DNA of 64,000 bases, taken from positions 1-64,000 of the forward strand of contig JALOLD010000010.1 of NCBI GenBank assembly GCA_025456145.1, read 5' to 3'. Below the pieces are notes generated by a model. It ran no database searches. It was not told the origin of the DNA and worked only from the letters and a program-made list of their open reading frames with translations. Made by a program: the position numbers and the translations under genes. How positions within the stretch are numbered: the first letter of the stretch is position 1; the number at the start of each line of letters is the position of its first letter. Shown one piece after another: positions 15,822 through 24,191 of the stretch. The stretch comes from Thermoanaerobaculales bacterium (lineage in GTDB: Bacteria; Acidobacteriota; Thermoanaerobaculia; Thermoanaerobaculales; Sulfomarinibacteraceae).

Positions 15822-16493
15822 GTGACCGAGGCCCAGGAGACCCGCGAGCGGATTCTCGAGGTCGCCCAACGGCTGTTCGCCGAGCGCGGTCTCGAAGCGA
15901 CCTCGGTGCGCGACATCACGAGCGAGGCCGGCTGCAACGTGGCCGCGGTGAACTACCACTTCGGCGGCAAGGAGAGCCTCTACGTCGAGGCCTTCCGGGC
16001 GATGCTCGGCCCGCTGCGCGACCAGCGGATGGCGATGATCGACGAGCTGATGGCCCGTGCTCCGGCGCCGACCCTCGAGGAGTACCTGGCGAGGTTCGCC
16101 GAGGGCTTCCTCGAGCCGCTCGCCGACGAGAGCCTGGGGCGGCGATTCATGCTCTTCGTCAGCCGGGAGATCACCGATCAGAAGCTCCCGACCGGGCTCT
16201 TCCTCGACGAGTTCATCCGTCCGCTCATCACCCGGGCGGTCTCGTCGCTCGACCGGGTCGGCGTGCCGATGACGCCCGAGCAGTCCTTCTACTGCATCTT
16301 CTCGCTCATCGGACAGCTGCTCCACGCGGTCAAGGGCCAGCACATGAGCGAGCAGCTCGAGCGGACCGGCGCGGCCTCCTTTGACCTCGGGGGCTTCATC
16401 GAGCACTTCGTCCGGTTCTCGGCGGCCGGGATCCGGGCCTGTGCGCTGGGTGCTCCGATTCCGGAGACGGTGTTGACCGGCAGGGAGAGCTGA
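15822..16493 (+). CDS. TetR-family repressor of the RND efflux operon
   Basis: An N-terminal TetR helix-turn-helix (ETRERILEVAQRLFAERGLEATSVRDITSEAGCNVAAVNYHFGGKE..., first ~60 residues) followed by a helical ligand domain. The NVAAVNYHFGGKESLY recognition region and the ending resemble the CerR/YbiH (DUF1956) branch. The GTG at 15822 (VTEAQETRERI) is chosen because promoter and operators occupy the DNA up to about 15782; in-frame TTG 15768 and ATG 15777 would lie at or just past the start of transcription. It ends one base before the ATG of the outer-membrane factor. Its operators suggest it represses its own operon until an inducing compound binds. Confidence 0.9.
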   Translation: MTEAQETRERILEVAQRLFAERGLEATSVRDITSEAGCNVAAVNYHFGGKESLYVEAFRAMLGPLRDQRMAMIDELMARAPAPTLEEYLARFAEGFLEPLADESLGRRFMLFVSREITDQKLPTGLFLDEFIRPLITRAVSSLDRVGVPMTPEQSFYCIFSLIGQLLHAVKGQHMSEQLERTGAASFDLGGFIEHFVRFSAAGIRACALGAPIPETVLTGRES

Positions 16494-16494
16494 C

Positions 16495-18039
16495 ATGGGA
16501 TCACGAGCCGGATCGCTGATATCGCTTCTCGGCGCCGGCGTCCTCGCGCTCGGCGCGGGCGCCTGCACCCTCGGCCCCGAGCCCGAGCGACCGATCACCG
16601 CCGTCGATGTCGGAGATACCTACGTCTTCGCCGCCGACCAGGCCGGGTCCGAGCTCCCCGAGGTCTCGCCGTGGTGGCGGACCTTCGGCGACCCGGCGAC
16701 CACCGAGCTCGTCGAGCTCGCCCTCGCCCAGAACACCGACCTCCGGGTGGCGGCGGCGAGGGTGCTCGAGGCCGAGGCCAACCTCCAGCGGGCCGGGGGC
16801 GCACGGCTGCCCCAGATCGGCTTCGGGATCAGCGGGTCGGAGCAGCGCAGCTCCTTCGTCCTGCCCCAGGTCGGACGGATCGACGTCGAGTCGACGACCT
16901 ACGCCTACAACCTCAACATCGCCTGGCAGGCCGATCTCTTCGGCCGGCTCAAGCGGACCCGGCAGGCCCAGTGGGCGAGCCTGCTCGCCGAGGAGGCCGC
17001 CCGCGAAGCGGTGATCCACGCGGTCGTCGCCTCGGTCGTCCGGGCGCGGGTGCTGCTCGCCACGGCGTCTCGCGCCCTCGGCATCAACCGAGACATTACC
17101 GCGAGCTGGGAGGCGACCACGAGGACCGTCGAGAGGCGATACCGCGCCGGGATCGCCAGCGCGGTCGAGCTCCACCTGGCGCGCGAGAACCTGGCCGCGA
17201 CCCGCGCCTCCGAGGTCGTCATCGCCGGCCAGCTCGAGCAGGCGAAGCTCGCCCTCGACGTGCTGGTCGGCCGTCGCCCGGGCAGCGGTCCGGCGCTGCC
17301 CGAGACGCTGCCCGAGCTTCCCGACCTCGCGCCGGTCCCGGTCGGGCTGCCGGTCGGGCTGCTCGACCGCCGTCCCGACCTGCGTCAGGCCGAGCACCGG
17401 CTCGCCGCCGCGACCTACGGTGTCGGCGCCGCCCTCGCCAGCCTCTACCCGGACCTCAGCCTGACCGGCTCGGTCGGTGAGAACGGCGACCGGGTCAACG
17501 ACCTCGACCTCACGGGCTTCATCTACAACGTCGTCGGCAACCTGACCGGACCGTTGTTCGCCGGTGGTCAGCGGCGCGCCGATGTGGCCGCCGCGAGAGC
17601 GCGGGCCGAGCAGGCCGCCGCCGCCTATGCGGGGGTGGTGCTCAACGCGCTCAGGGAGGTCGAGGACGCGCTCGTCGTGGGCGAGGCGACGGTCGCAGCC
17701 AACGCCCTCACCACCGAGCGTGTCGCCGAGGCGCGGGCCGCCGACGGCATCGCGAAGGAGCGCTACCAGCGCGGCGTCGAGGGTCTGCTCACCGTGCTCG
17801 AGACCGAGCGACGGTTGCGGCTCGCCGAGCAGGCCGGCATCACCAGCACCGCCGATGTCTGGAGCGCACGGATCGACCTCCACCTCGCCCTCGGGGGCGA
17901 CTGGGGCACCAAGCTCGACCGATCCGCCGAGGATGATTCGGCGGCCGAGGCCGAGTCGGAGAATCACGAACGATCGGCTCGAGTGGACTCGATTCATCAT
18001 TCATCACCCATCATTCCGAACTCAGACGGGGTTTTCTGA
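16495..18039 (+). CDS. Outer-membrane efflux lipoprotein (NodT/OprM family)
   Basis: A 514-residue TolC-like factor giving the RND pump its outer-membrane channel. The signal peptide ends in the lipobox LGAGAC (Cys at about 24), followed by TLGPEPERP, as in NodT/OprM proteins. Two outer-membrane-efflux repeats follow: WWRTFGDPATTELVELALAQNTDLRVA near residue 60 and DRRPDLRQAEHRLAAATYGVGAALASLYPDLSLTGS near 290. The tail from about 470 is acidic then low-complexity and probably not structural. ATG 16495 is one base after the tetR stop, and the stop overlaps the next ATG (TGATG), so translation is coupled. Confidence 0.93.
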   Translation: MGSRAGSLISLLGAGVLALGAGACTLGPEPERPITAVDVGDTYVFAADQAGSELPEVSPWWRTFGDPATTELVELALAQNTDLRVAAARVLEAEANLQRAGGARLPQIGFGISGSEQRSSFVLPQVGRIDVESTTYAYNLNIAWQADLFGRLKRTRQAQWASLLAEEAAREAVIHAVVASVVRARVLLATASRALGINRDITASWEATTRTVERRYRAGIASAVELHLARENLAATRASEVVIAGQLEQAKLALDVLVGRRPGSGPALPETLPELPDLAPVPVGLPVGLLDRRPDLRQAEHRLAAATYGVGAALASLYPDLSLTGSVGENGDRVNDLDLTGFIYNVVGNLTGPLFAGGQRRADVAAARARAEQAAAAYAGVVLNALREVEDALVVGEATVAANALTTERVAEARAADGIAKERYQRGVEGLLTVLETERRLRLAEQAGITSTADVWSARIDLHLALGGDWGTKLDRSAEDDSAAEAESENHERSARVDSIHHSSPIIPNSDGVF

Positions 18040-19241
18040 TGTCCAGCAACGCCGCCAAGACCGTCGCCCCGATCACTGTCGTCGTCATCGGCATCGTCGC
18101 CGCCGTCCTCCTCGCCTCGGCCCGCCGCACTCCGGAACGGGTCGAGCGGCCGGCCCTCGGTCCCCTGGTCGAGGTCACCCAGGCGCGAGAGACCTCCGTT
18201 GGGGTCATCGTGACCGGGCACGGCGAGGTTGTGCCGAGCGTCGCCGTCGATCTCGTTCCCCAGGTCGCGGGCCAGGTGATCGAGGTCCACCGGTCGCTGG
18301 TCCCGGGCGGCTTCTTCCGGGCGGGTGAGGTGTTGGTGACCATCGACCCTCGCGACTACGAGCTCGCCCTCGACCGGGCCGAGGCGGCGGTCGCGCGGGC
18401 CGTCGTCGGGCTCGAGCGCGAGCGGGCCGAGGCCGAGGTGGCCCGCCAGGAGTGGGACGACCTCCACCCCGGCGAAGCGCCGACCGGACTGGTGGTCCGC
18501 GAGCCCCAGGTCCGCCAGGCCGAGGCGGAGCTCGCCGCGGCCGAGGCCGACCTCGCCGTCGCCCGGCTCAACCTCGAGCGGACAAGGCTGACGGTGCCGT
18601 TCGACGGCGTCGTCGTGTCGGAGAGCGTCGATGTCGGCCAGTACGTGGGCGGTGCGAGCCGGGTGGCGAGGGTGTTCGGGACGGCGACGGTCGAGGTTCG
18701 CGTGCCCCTGAGCGGCGGCGAGCTCGAGTGGTTCGACGTTCCGGCCCGGGCCGGGGACGCCGGCAGCCGGGTCGAGATCAGCACCGGCGCCGGTAGCTCC
18801 CGGTCGACGTGGTCCGGACGGGTGACCCGGATGGAGGCCCAGGTCGACCAGAGCTCGAGGATGGTCCACGTGGTGGTCGAGGTTCGCGACCCCTACGACA
18901 CCCGGAGCAACCGCACGGCGCTGCTCCCGGGGACCTTCGTCGACGTCCGAATCCTCGGTCGCGAGCTCGCCGATGTCGTCCCGGTGCCGCGCTACGCGGT
19001 CCGCGAGGGCGGTCGGGTCTGGGTGTATGCGGACGGCCGGCTCGAGATCCGCGAGGTCGAGGTCCTCCGGTCCGACCGCGAGCAGGCGCTGGTCGGATCC
19101 GGCCTGGCGCCCGGCGAGCTGGTGATCGTCAGCGCCCTCGACGCGGTCACCGACGGGATGGTCGTGCGCAACGCGGCCGACCAGGGCGGGCCGACCGACG
19201 ATCCCGCCACAAACCTCGCCGAAGAGCCGGCGGGAGCGTGA
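18039..19241 (+). CDS. RND efflux periplasmic adaptor (membrane fusion protein)
   Basis: A 400-residue adaptor linking the inner-membrane pump and the outer-membrane channel. It has an N-terminal membrane anchor (about 12-27), the lipoyl half-motifs VDLVPQVAGQVIEVH and RTRLTVPFDGVVVSESVDVGQYV, an alpha-helical hairpin between them (about 110-180, alanine/glutamate-rich) and C-terminal beta-barrel domains (VPVPRYAVREGGRVWVY). Overlaps at both ends with its neighbours place it in the tetR operon. The cargo of the pump is unknown. Confidence 0.93.
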   Translation: MSSNAAKTVAPITVVVIGIVAAVLLASARRTPERVERPALGPLVEVTQARETSVGVIVTGHGEVVPSVAVDLVPQVAGQVIEVHRSLVPGGFFRAGEVLVTIDPRDYELALDRAEAAVARAVVGLERERAEAEVARQEWDDLHPGEAPTGLVVREPQVRQAEAELAAAEADLAVARLNLERTRLTVPFDGVVVSESVDVGQYVGGASRVARVFGTATVEVRVPLSGGELEWFDVPARAGDAGSRVEISTGAGSSRSTWSGRVTRMEAQVDQSSRMVHVVVEVRDPYDTRSNRTALLPGTFVDVRILGRELADVVPVPRYAVREGGRVWVYADGRLEIREVEVLRSDREQALVGSGLAPGELVIVSALDAVTDGMVVRNAADQGGPTDDPATNLAEEPAGA

Positions 19242-19242
19242 G

Positions 19243-22200
19243 ATGAGGGACTCGCGGCGCGGCCCGCTCGCCTGGTTCGCCGCCAACCACGTGGCGGCCA
19301 ACATCCTGATGGTCTTCATTCTGGCCTCGGGCGCTCTCGCGCTGGCGCGGGTCGTCATCGAGGTCTTCCCCGAGATCGAGACCGACACGATCACCATCCG
19401 GGTGCCCTACCGCGGAGCGACGCCCGCCGAGGCCGAGGAGGGCGTGTGCGTCCGCGTCGAGGAGGCGATCGCCTCGATCGAGGGGATCAAGCGCGTCCGC
19501 GCGGTGGCGCAGGAGAACCTCGGAACCGTGGTCGTCGAGCTCGACGAGGACGCCGACGACCGCAAGGTCCTCGACGACGTCAAGGCGGCGGTCGACCGGA
19601 TCGAGACCTTCCCGGTCGAGACCGAGAAGCCGATCGTCTCGGAGACCGACACCCGCCGACGGGTGATCACGGTGGTGCTCCACGGGAAGGCCTCGGAGAA
19701 GACCCTCAAGGCGCTCGCCGAGCGGGTGCGCGACGAGCTCACCGCCCGAAACGGCGTGTCGATGGTCGAGATCGCCGGGGTGCGGAGCTACGAGATCTCG
19801 ATCGAGGTGTCGGAGGAGGCGCTGCGTAGGTACGGTCTGAGCTTCGACCAGGTGGCGAGCGCCGTCGCCACGTCGTCGCTCGACCTCCCGGGCGGAGCGG
19901 TCAAGACCAAGGGCGGTGAGATCCTGCTTCGCACCAAGGGCCAGCGCTACCGGGGCGCCGAGTTCGAGAGCATCGTCGTGGTGACCCGACCCGACGGCAC
20001 CCAGGTCCGCCTCGACGACGTCGCCACGGTCGTCGACGGCTTCGAGGACACCGACACGGTGTCGCGCTTCGACGGCCGTCGCGCCGCGCTCATCCAGGTC
20101 TACCGGGTGGGCGACGAGGGCGCCCTCGAGGTCACCCGACTGACCAAGGACTACATCGCCGAGCTCGCTCCCTCGCTGCCCGAGGGCGTCGAGGTCGACA
20201 CCTGGGACGACGACTCGATCATCCTCAAGCAGCGGATCGGACTGCTGCTCGGCAACGCGCGGTTCGGGCTGGTCCTCGTGTTCGTCTGCCTGGCCCTGTT
20301 CCTCGACATGCGGCTCGCCTTCTGGGCGACGATGGGCATCCCGATCTCGTTCCTCGGCGGGCTCTGGCTGCTCCCGCAATTCGGCGTCACGATCAACATG
20401 ATCTCGCTCTTCGCCTTCATCGTGGTGCTGGGCATCGTCGTCGACGATGCGATCGTGGTCGGCGAGAACATCTTCAACTACCTCGAGAGCGGGATGAAGC
20501 CGATCGACGCGGCGGTGCGAGGGGTCCGCGAGATGGCCATGCCGGTCACCTTCGCGGTCCTCACGACGGTCGCGGCGTTCGCTCCACTGCTCTTCGTCGA
20601 CGGGAGGATGGGCAAGGTGATGTACCAGATCCCGCTGGTCGTCATCATGGTGCTCGTGACCTCGCTCGTCGAGGCCCTGCTCATCCTGCCCGCCCACCTG
20701 TCCGGCGACGGCGCGCTCTTCCACCGGGTGGTCGGCCCGATCCTCGGTCCCGTCGAGCGGGTGCAGGCTCGGGTTCAGGACCTGCTCCGGCGCTGGATCG
20801 CCGGGCCCTACCGCTCGACCCTCTCGCTTGCCCTCGAGTGGCGCTACCTGACGGTCGCTCTGTCGGCCGTCGTCCTGCTGCTCAGTGTGGCGCTGGTCGC
20901 CGGCGGCTTCGTCAAGTTCAGCTTCATGCCCAAGGTCGACGCCGACAACATGATCGCGCTGCTCACCATGCCTCAGGGAACTCCCGTCGAGCAGACCGAG
21001 GCGGTGCTGGCGCGGATCGAGAACGCCGCGGTCGCGCTGGCGGCCGAGGTCGACGAGGGGCAGCCCGACGACAGCCCGTCGGTCCTCCGCCACGTCTCGA
21101 CCACGGTCGGCCAGCACCCGACCGGCGCCGGCCACGGTCCGATGGCGGCGCGGTCGTCGGGCGGAGACTCCTCGCACCTCGGCGAGGTCAACATCGAGCT
21201 GCTCGGCGCCGAGGACCGGAGCGTCTCCTCGGCCGACCTCGTCCGGCGATGGCGCGAGATGGTCGGCGAGGTGCCGGGGGCGGTGTCCCTGACCTTCCAG
21301 GCCAACCTCTTCTCGGCGGGCGACCCGATCAGCGTCCAGCTGTCCCACCGCGACTTCGACGTGCTGCTCGCCGCGGTCGAACGCCTCAAGGGGACGATCG
21401 CCGAGTACCCGGGCGCCCGGGACGTGGCCGACAGCTTTCTCGCCGGCAAGAAGGAGCTCAAGCTGAGCCTGACCCCGGAGGGCCGCGCCTCCGGTCTCAC
21501 CCTTTCCGATCTCGCACGCCAGGTCCGCGCCGGCTTCTACGGCCAGGAGGTCCAGCGGGTCCAGCGCGGTCGCGACGACATCCGCGTGATGGTCCGCTAC
21601 CCCGAGGAGGAGCGGCGGTCGCGAGGCGACATCGACGCGATGCGGATCCGCCTGCCCGACGGCTCCGAGGTGCCCTTCACCACCGTCGCCGAGGTCGAGG
21701 AGGGGCGAGGCTACGCGGTCATCAACCGCACCGACCGGCGGCGGGTGGTCACCGTGACCGCAGATGTCGAGGAGTCGGTGGCCAACGCCAACGAGATCTC
21801 GGCCGACCTCCGCGGCGCCGTGCTGCCGGCGCTCGTCGACGACTTTCCAGGGCTGAGCTTCGACTTCGAGGGCGAGCAGCGCGAGCAGCGCGAGTCGCTC
21901 GACAGCATGAAGCTCAACTTCGTGGTCGCCCAGCTCGCGATCTTCGCCCTGCTCGCGATTCCCTTCCGGTCCTACATCCAGCCGCTGATCATCATGTCGG
22001 CGATCCCCTTCGGCCTGATCGGCGCCGTTCTCGGGCACATGCTCATGGGGCTCGACCTGACCATGCTCTCGATGTTCGGGATGGTCGCCCTGAGCGGCGT
22101 CGTGGTCAACGACTCGCTCATCCTCATCGACCTCGTCAACCGGATGCGGGCCGAGGGCGCATCGGTCGACCAGGCGGTCCGCGAGGCCGGCGAGCGCCGG

Positions 22201-22470
22201 TTTCGGCCGATCATCCTGACCACCGCGACGACCTTCCTCGGTCTGACCCCGATGATCTTCGAGACCAGCATGCAGGCGAGGTTCCTGGTTCCGATGGCGG
22301 TGAGCCTGGGCTATGGCATCGTCTTCGCGACCGCGATCACCCTGATCCTCGTCCCGGTGCTCTACCGGATCGTCGAGGACGTCCGGGCCCTCGCCGGTGT
22401 CGCCGACCCCGACGTCCGGGTGTCCCGTCAGATCCGGGAGGGCTGGGCGGGGGGCGGGGAAACGGTCTGA
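19243..22470 (+). CDS. RND efflux pump, AcrB/HAE-like inner-membrane permease
   Basis: A 1075-residue resistance-nodulation-division permease with the expected two-fold repeat: one membrane segment, a large periplasmic loop and a cluster of segments, then again. The first helix has the FAANHVAANILMVFI opening and the loop starts with EVFPEIETDTITIRVPYRGATPAEAEEGV, as in the hydrophobe/amphiphile export branch. The conserved proton-relay region in segment 4 reads VVDDAIVVGENIF, and the matching second-half segment is VVVNDSLILIDLVN. Proton-driven export through the adaptor and NodT-type channel is expected. The ATG is one base past the adaptor stop. A GTCCGC repeat element starts 87 bases after its end. 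Confidence 0.95.
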   Translation: MRDSRRGPLAWFAANHVAANILMVFILASGALALARVVIEVFPEIETDTITIRVPYRGATPAEAEEGVCVRVEEAIASIEGIKRVRAVAQENLGTVVVELDEDADDRKVLDDVKAAVDRIETFPVETEKPIVSETDTRRRVITVVLHGKASEKTLKALAERVRDELTARNGVSMVEIAGVRSYEISIEVSEEALRRYGLSFDQVASAVATSSLDLPGGAVKTKGGEILLRTKGQRYRGAEFESIVVVTRPDGTQVRLDDVATVVDGFEDTDTVSRFDGRRAALIQVYRVGDEGALEVTRLTKDYIAELAPSLPEGVEVDTWDDDSIILKQRIGLLLGNARFGLVLVFVCLALFLDMRLAFWATMGIPISFLGGLWLLPQFGVTINMISLFAFIVVLGIVVDDAIVVGENIFNYLESGMKPIDAAVRGVREMAMPVTFAVLTTVAAFAPLLFVDGRMGKVMYQIPLVVIMVLVTSLVEALLILPAHLSGDGALFHRVVGPILGPVERVQARVQDLLRRWIAGPYRSTLSLALEWRYLTVALSAVVLLLSVALVAGGFVKFSFMPKVDADNMIALLTMPQGTPVEQTEAVLARIENAAVALAAEVDEGQPDDSPSVLRHVSTTVGQHPTGAGHGPMAARSSGGDSSHLGEVNIELLGAEDRSVSSADLVRRWREMVGEVPGAVSLTFQANLFSAGDPISVQLSHRDFDVLLAAVERLKGTIAEYPGARDVADSFLAGKKELKLSLTPEGRASGLTLSDLARQVRAGFYGQEVQRVQRGRDDIRVMVRYPEEERRSRGDIDAMRIRLPDGSEVPFTTVAEVEEGRGYAVINRTDRRRVVTVTADVEESVANANEISADLRGAVLPALVDDFPGLSFDFEGEQREQRESLDSMKLNFVVAQLAIFALLAIPFRSYIQPLIIMSAIPFGLIGAVLGHMLMGLDLTMLSMFGMVALSGVVVNDSLILIDLVNRMRAEGASVDQAVREAGERRFRPIILTTATTFLGLTPMIFETSMQARFLVPMAVSLGYGIVFATAITLILVPVLYRIVEDVRALAGVADPDVRVSRQIREGWAGGGETV

Positions 22471-22556
22471 GGTTCTCAGGGGCAGCGGCCTTCCGGGCCG
22501 TTTCGAGCGATCGGGGCTCGGGGACCTCCCGCTCCTTCTCCCTTGCCCGTGCCAGC

Positions 22557-22804
22557 GTCCGCGTCCGTGCCCGATGCCAGCGTCCGCGTCCGAGTCCGCG
22601 TCCGCGTCCGCGTTCGACGGCAGCGTCAGCGGCGGCGTCAGCACCCTGGTGTCCACCAAACCAGGGCATCCCCACCGCTGCCGCTGCCGCTGCCGCTGTC
22701 GCTGCCGCTGTCGCTGCCGCTGTCGCTGCCGCGGGATCGGGATCGGGATCGGACGCGGACGCGGACGCGGACTCGGACAGAGACGCGGACGCGGACGCGG
22801 ACGC
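22557..22804. repeat. Complete inverted hexamer element with central hairpin
   Basis: Left arm 22557-22617 is GTCCGC units and variants. CAGCGTCAGCGGC follows, then a central hairpin CCCTGGT (22644-22650), 9-base loop, ACCAGGG (22660-22666). GCTGCC/GCTGTC units run from about 22675 to 22731, GGGATC units from 22733 to 22750, and the right arm 22751-22804 is GGACGC units. The outer arms are reverse complements of each other, so the whole could fold on itself. With the G-rich tail it fills most of the 382-base gap after the RND gene; I see no gene in that gap. Confidence 0.93.
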
Positions 22805-22850
22805 GGGCAAGGGAGGGGGAGGGGGAGGGGCAGGGGGGATACAATACCCG
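22805..22850 (+). promoter_or_regulatory. G-rich tract and TACAAT -10 box before the HTH-ferredoxin gene
   Basis: Positions 22806-22838 hold successive runs of four to six G that could form a G-quadruplex on the coding strand. TACAAT at 22840-22845 is a good -10 hexamer ending seven bases before the ATG at 22853, implying a leaderless transcript. No -35 consensus is visible. Confidence 0.4.
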
Positions 22851-22852
22851 GC

Positions 22853-24181
22853 ATGGGACACCTCGCCGGCAAGAAGGCCTATCTCGATCTCCAACGCCGG
22901 CTCGACCGGATGCCGGTCGGCGCGCCGGCCCACCGGGCGTTCGTCGAGCTGCTCGAGGAGCTGTTCACCGAGGAGGAGTGTCGGGTCGCCGCCGGGATTC
23001 CGTTGCGCCTCGCCTCGCTGGGAGCGATCGCGAGAAACGCCGGGATGTCGGAGGACGCGACCCGCGCCGTCCTCGACCGCCTGGCGGGCAAGGGCCTGGT
23101 GGTCGACCTGCCCCGCGACGGCCGGGCGACGGTCTACTACCTCAACCCGACCGTGGTCGGCTTCTTCGAGTTCACGATGATGCGGGTGCGCGACGAGATC
23201 GACCAGAAGAAGGTCGCCGAGCTGATGTGGGAGTACATGCGCGAGGATCCCGAGCTCGGATTCATGCGGATGCTCGGCGAGGGCGAGACCTTCTTCGCCC
23301 GGCCGCTGGTCAACGAGGACGCGCTCGAGCCCGAGGCGTTCACCGAGATCCTCGACTGGGACAGGGCGTCGGCGATCGTCGACGACGCCGGCTCGTGGGC
23401 CGAGGGCGTCTGCCACTGCCGGCACGTCAAGCTCCACCTCGGCCGGCGCTGCGACTACCCGCTCGACCACTGTCTGGCCCTCGGCACCGGCGCCGATTAC
23501 CTCGTGCGCAACGGCATCGCGAAACGGATCGACCGCTCCCGGGCCCGCGACGTCCTCGCCTACGCCCGTGAGCACGGCAACGTCCAGATGGCGGACAACG
23601 TCCGCAACCGCCCCGGCTTCATCTGCAACTGCTGCTCGTGCTGCTGCGAGATCATGGAGGCGTTCCGCACCCTGCCCGAGATGACCCGGGTGGTGAGCTC
23701 GGGCTATCTCGCCCGGATCGAGAGCGAGGCCTGCACGGGGTGCGGGAAGTGCGCCGACCGTTGCCCGATCGACGCGATCGAGATGGTCTCGGCCGGGCCG
23801 ACCGACCGGACTCCCAAGCGGCGGAAGATGGCCGCCGTCGAGGTCGAGCGATGCCTCGGCTGCGGCGTCTGCCACGCCGCCTGCGAGTTCGGCGGGCTGT
23901 CGATGGCGGCGGCCCCCCGACGCGTCTACACACCGGACAACGTGATTGAGAAGATCGCGCTGCAGGCGATCGAGCGGGGCAAGCTGCAGGAGCTGCTGTT
24001 CAACGACCCCGGCAGGCTGAGCCACCGGACCCTCGGCGCGCTGCTGCGGACCATCGTCAAGCTGCCGCCGGCCAAGCAGGCGCTGGCCAGCCGGCAGCTC
24101 AGGTCGCGTTTCGTCGAGATGTTGACCGGCACCTTCCGCAAGGGTGTCGCCCAGACCTCGGTCGTCAGCGCCGAGGGGTGA
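22853..24181 (+). CDS. Winged-helix/ferredoxin protein with cysteine-rich cluster motifs
   Basis: A 442-residue protein. Residues ~40-100 look like a winged helix (LGAIARNAGMSEDATRAVLDRLAGKGLV, then the wing RDGRATVYYLNP). A cysteine-containing region follows with CHCRH (about 188-192) and CNCCSCCC (about 260-267), then two 4Fe-4S motifs, CTGCGKCADRCP and CLGCGVCHAACEF (about 295-350). It probably carries at least two iron-sulfur clusters; the CNCC-SCCC block may bind another metal or cluster. Similar 4Fe-4S proteins exist in other bacteria but I know no proven function. It could be a redox enzyme component or a redox-sensing regulator. A stretch of only ten bases separates it from the next gene, so they are likely co-transcribed. 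Confidence 0.85.
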   Translation: MGHLAGKKAYLDLQRRLDRMPVGAPAHRAFVELLEELFTEEECRVAAGIPLRLASLGAIARNAGMSEDATRAVLDRLAGKGLVVDLPRDGRATVYYLNPTVVGFFEFTMMRVRDEIDQKKVAELMWEYMREDPELGFMRMLGEGETFFARPLVNEDALEPEAFTEILDWDRASAIVDDAGSWAEGVCHCRHVKLHLGRRCDYPLDHCLALGTGADYLVRNGIAKRIDRSRARDVLAYAREHGNVQMADNVRNRPGFICNCCSCCCEIMEAFRTLPEMTRVVSSGYLARIESEACTGCGKCADRCPIDAIEMVSAGPTDRTPKRRKMAAVEVERCLGCGVCHAACEFGGLSMAAAPRRVYTPDNVIEKIALQAIERGKLQELLFNDPGRLSHRTLGALLRTIVKLPPAKQALASRQLRSRFVEMLTGTFRKGVAQTSVVSAEG

Positions 24182-24191
24182 GAGCGCCGCG

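Noticed and set aside
22543-22852. Frames through the hexamer arrays that would encode Arg-Val or Asp-Ala/Asp-Ser repeats
   Set aside because: The arrays are open in several frames on both strands simply because the unit is six bases without a stop. They lack starts, ribosome-binding sites and any non-repeat domain.
19147-22872. 1241-codon open frame antisense to the RND pump gene
   Set aside because: Its composition is that of the reverse strand of a high-GC gene (Arg/Asp/His-rich, no domain), while the plus strand encodes a complete RND permease. Similar long antisense frames elsewhere (for example 6907-9156, 11676-14510, 25522-27726, 28789-31275) were dropped for the same reason.
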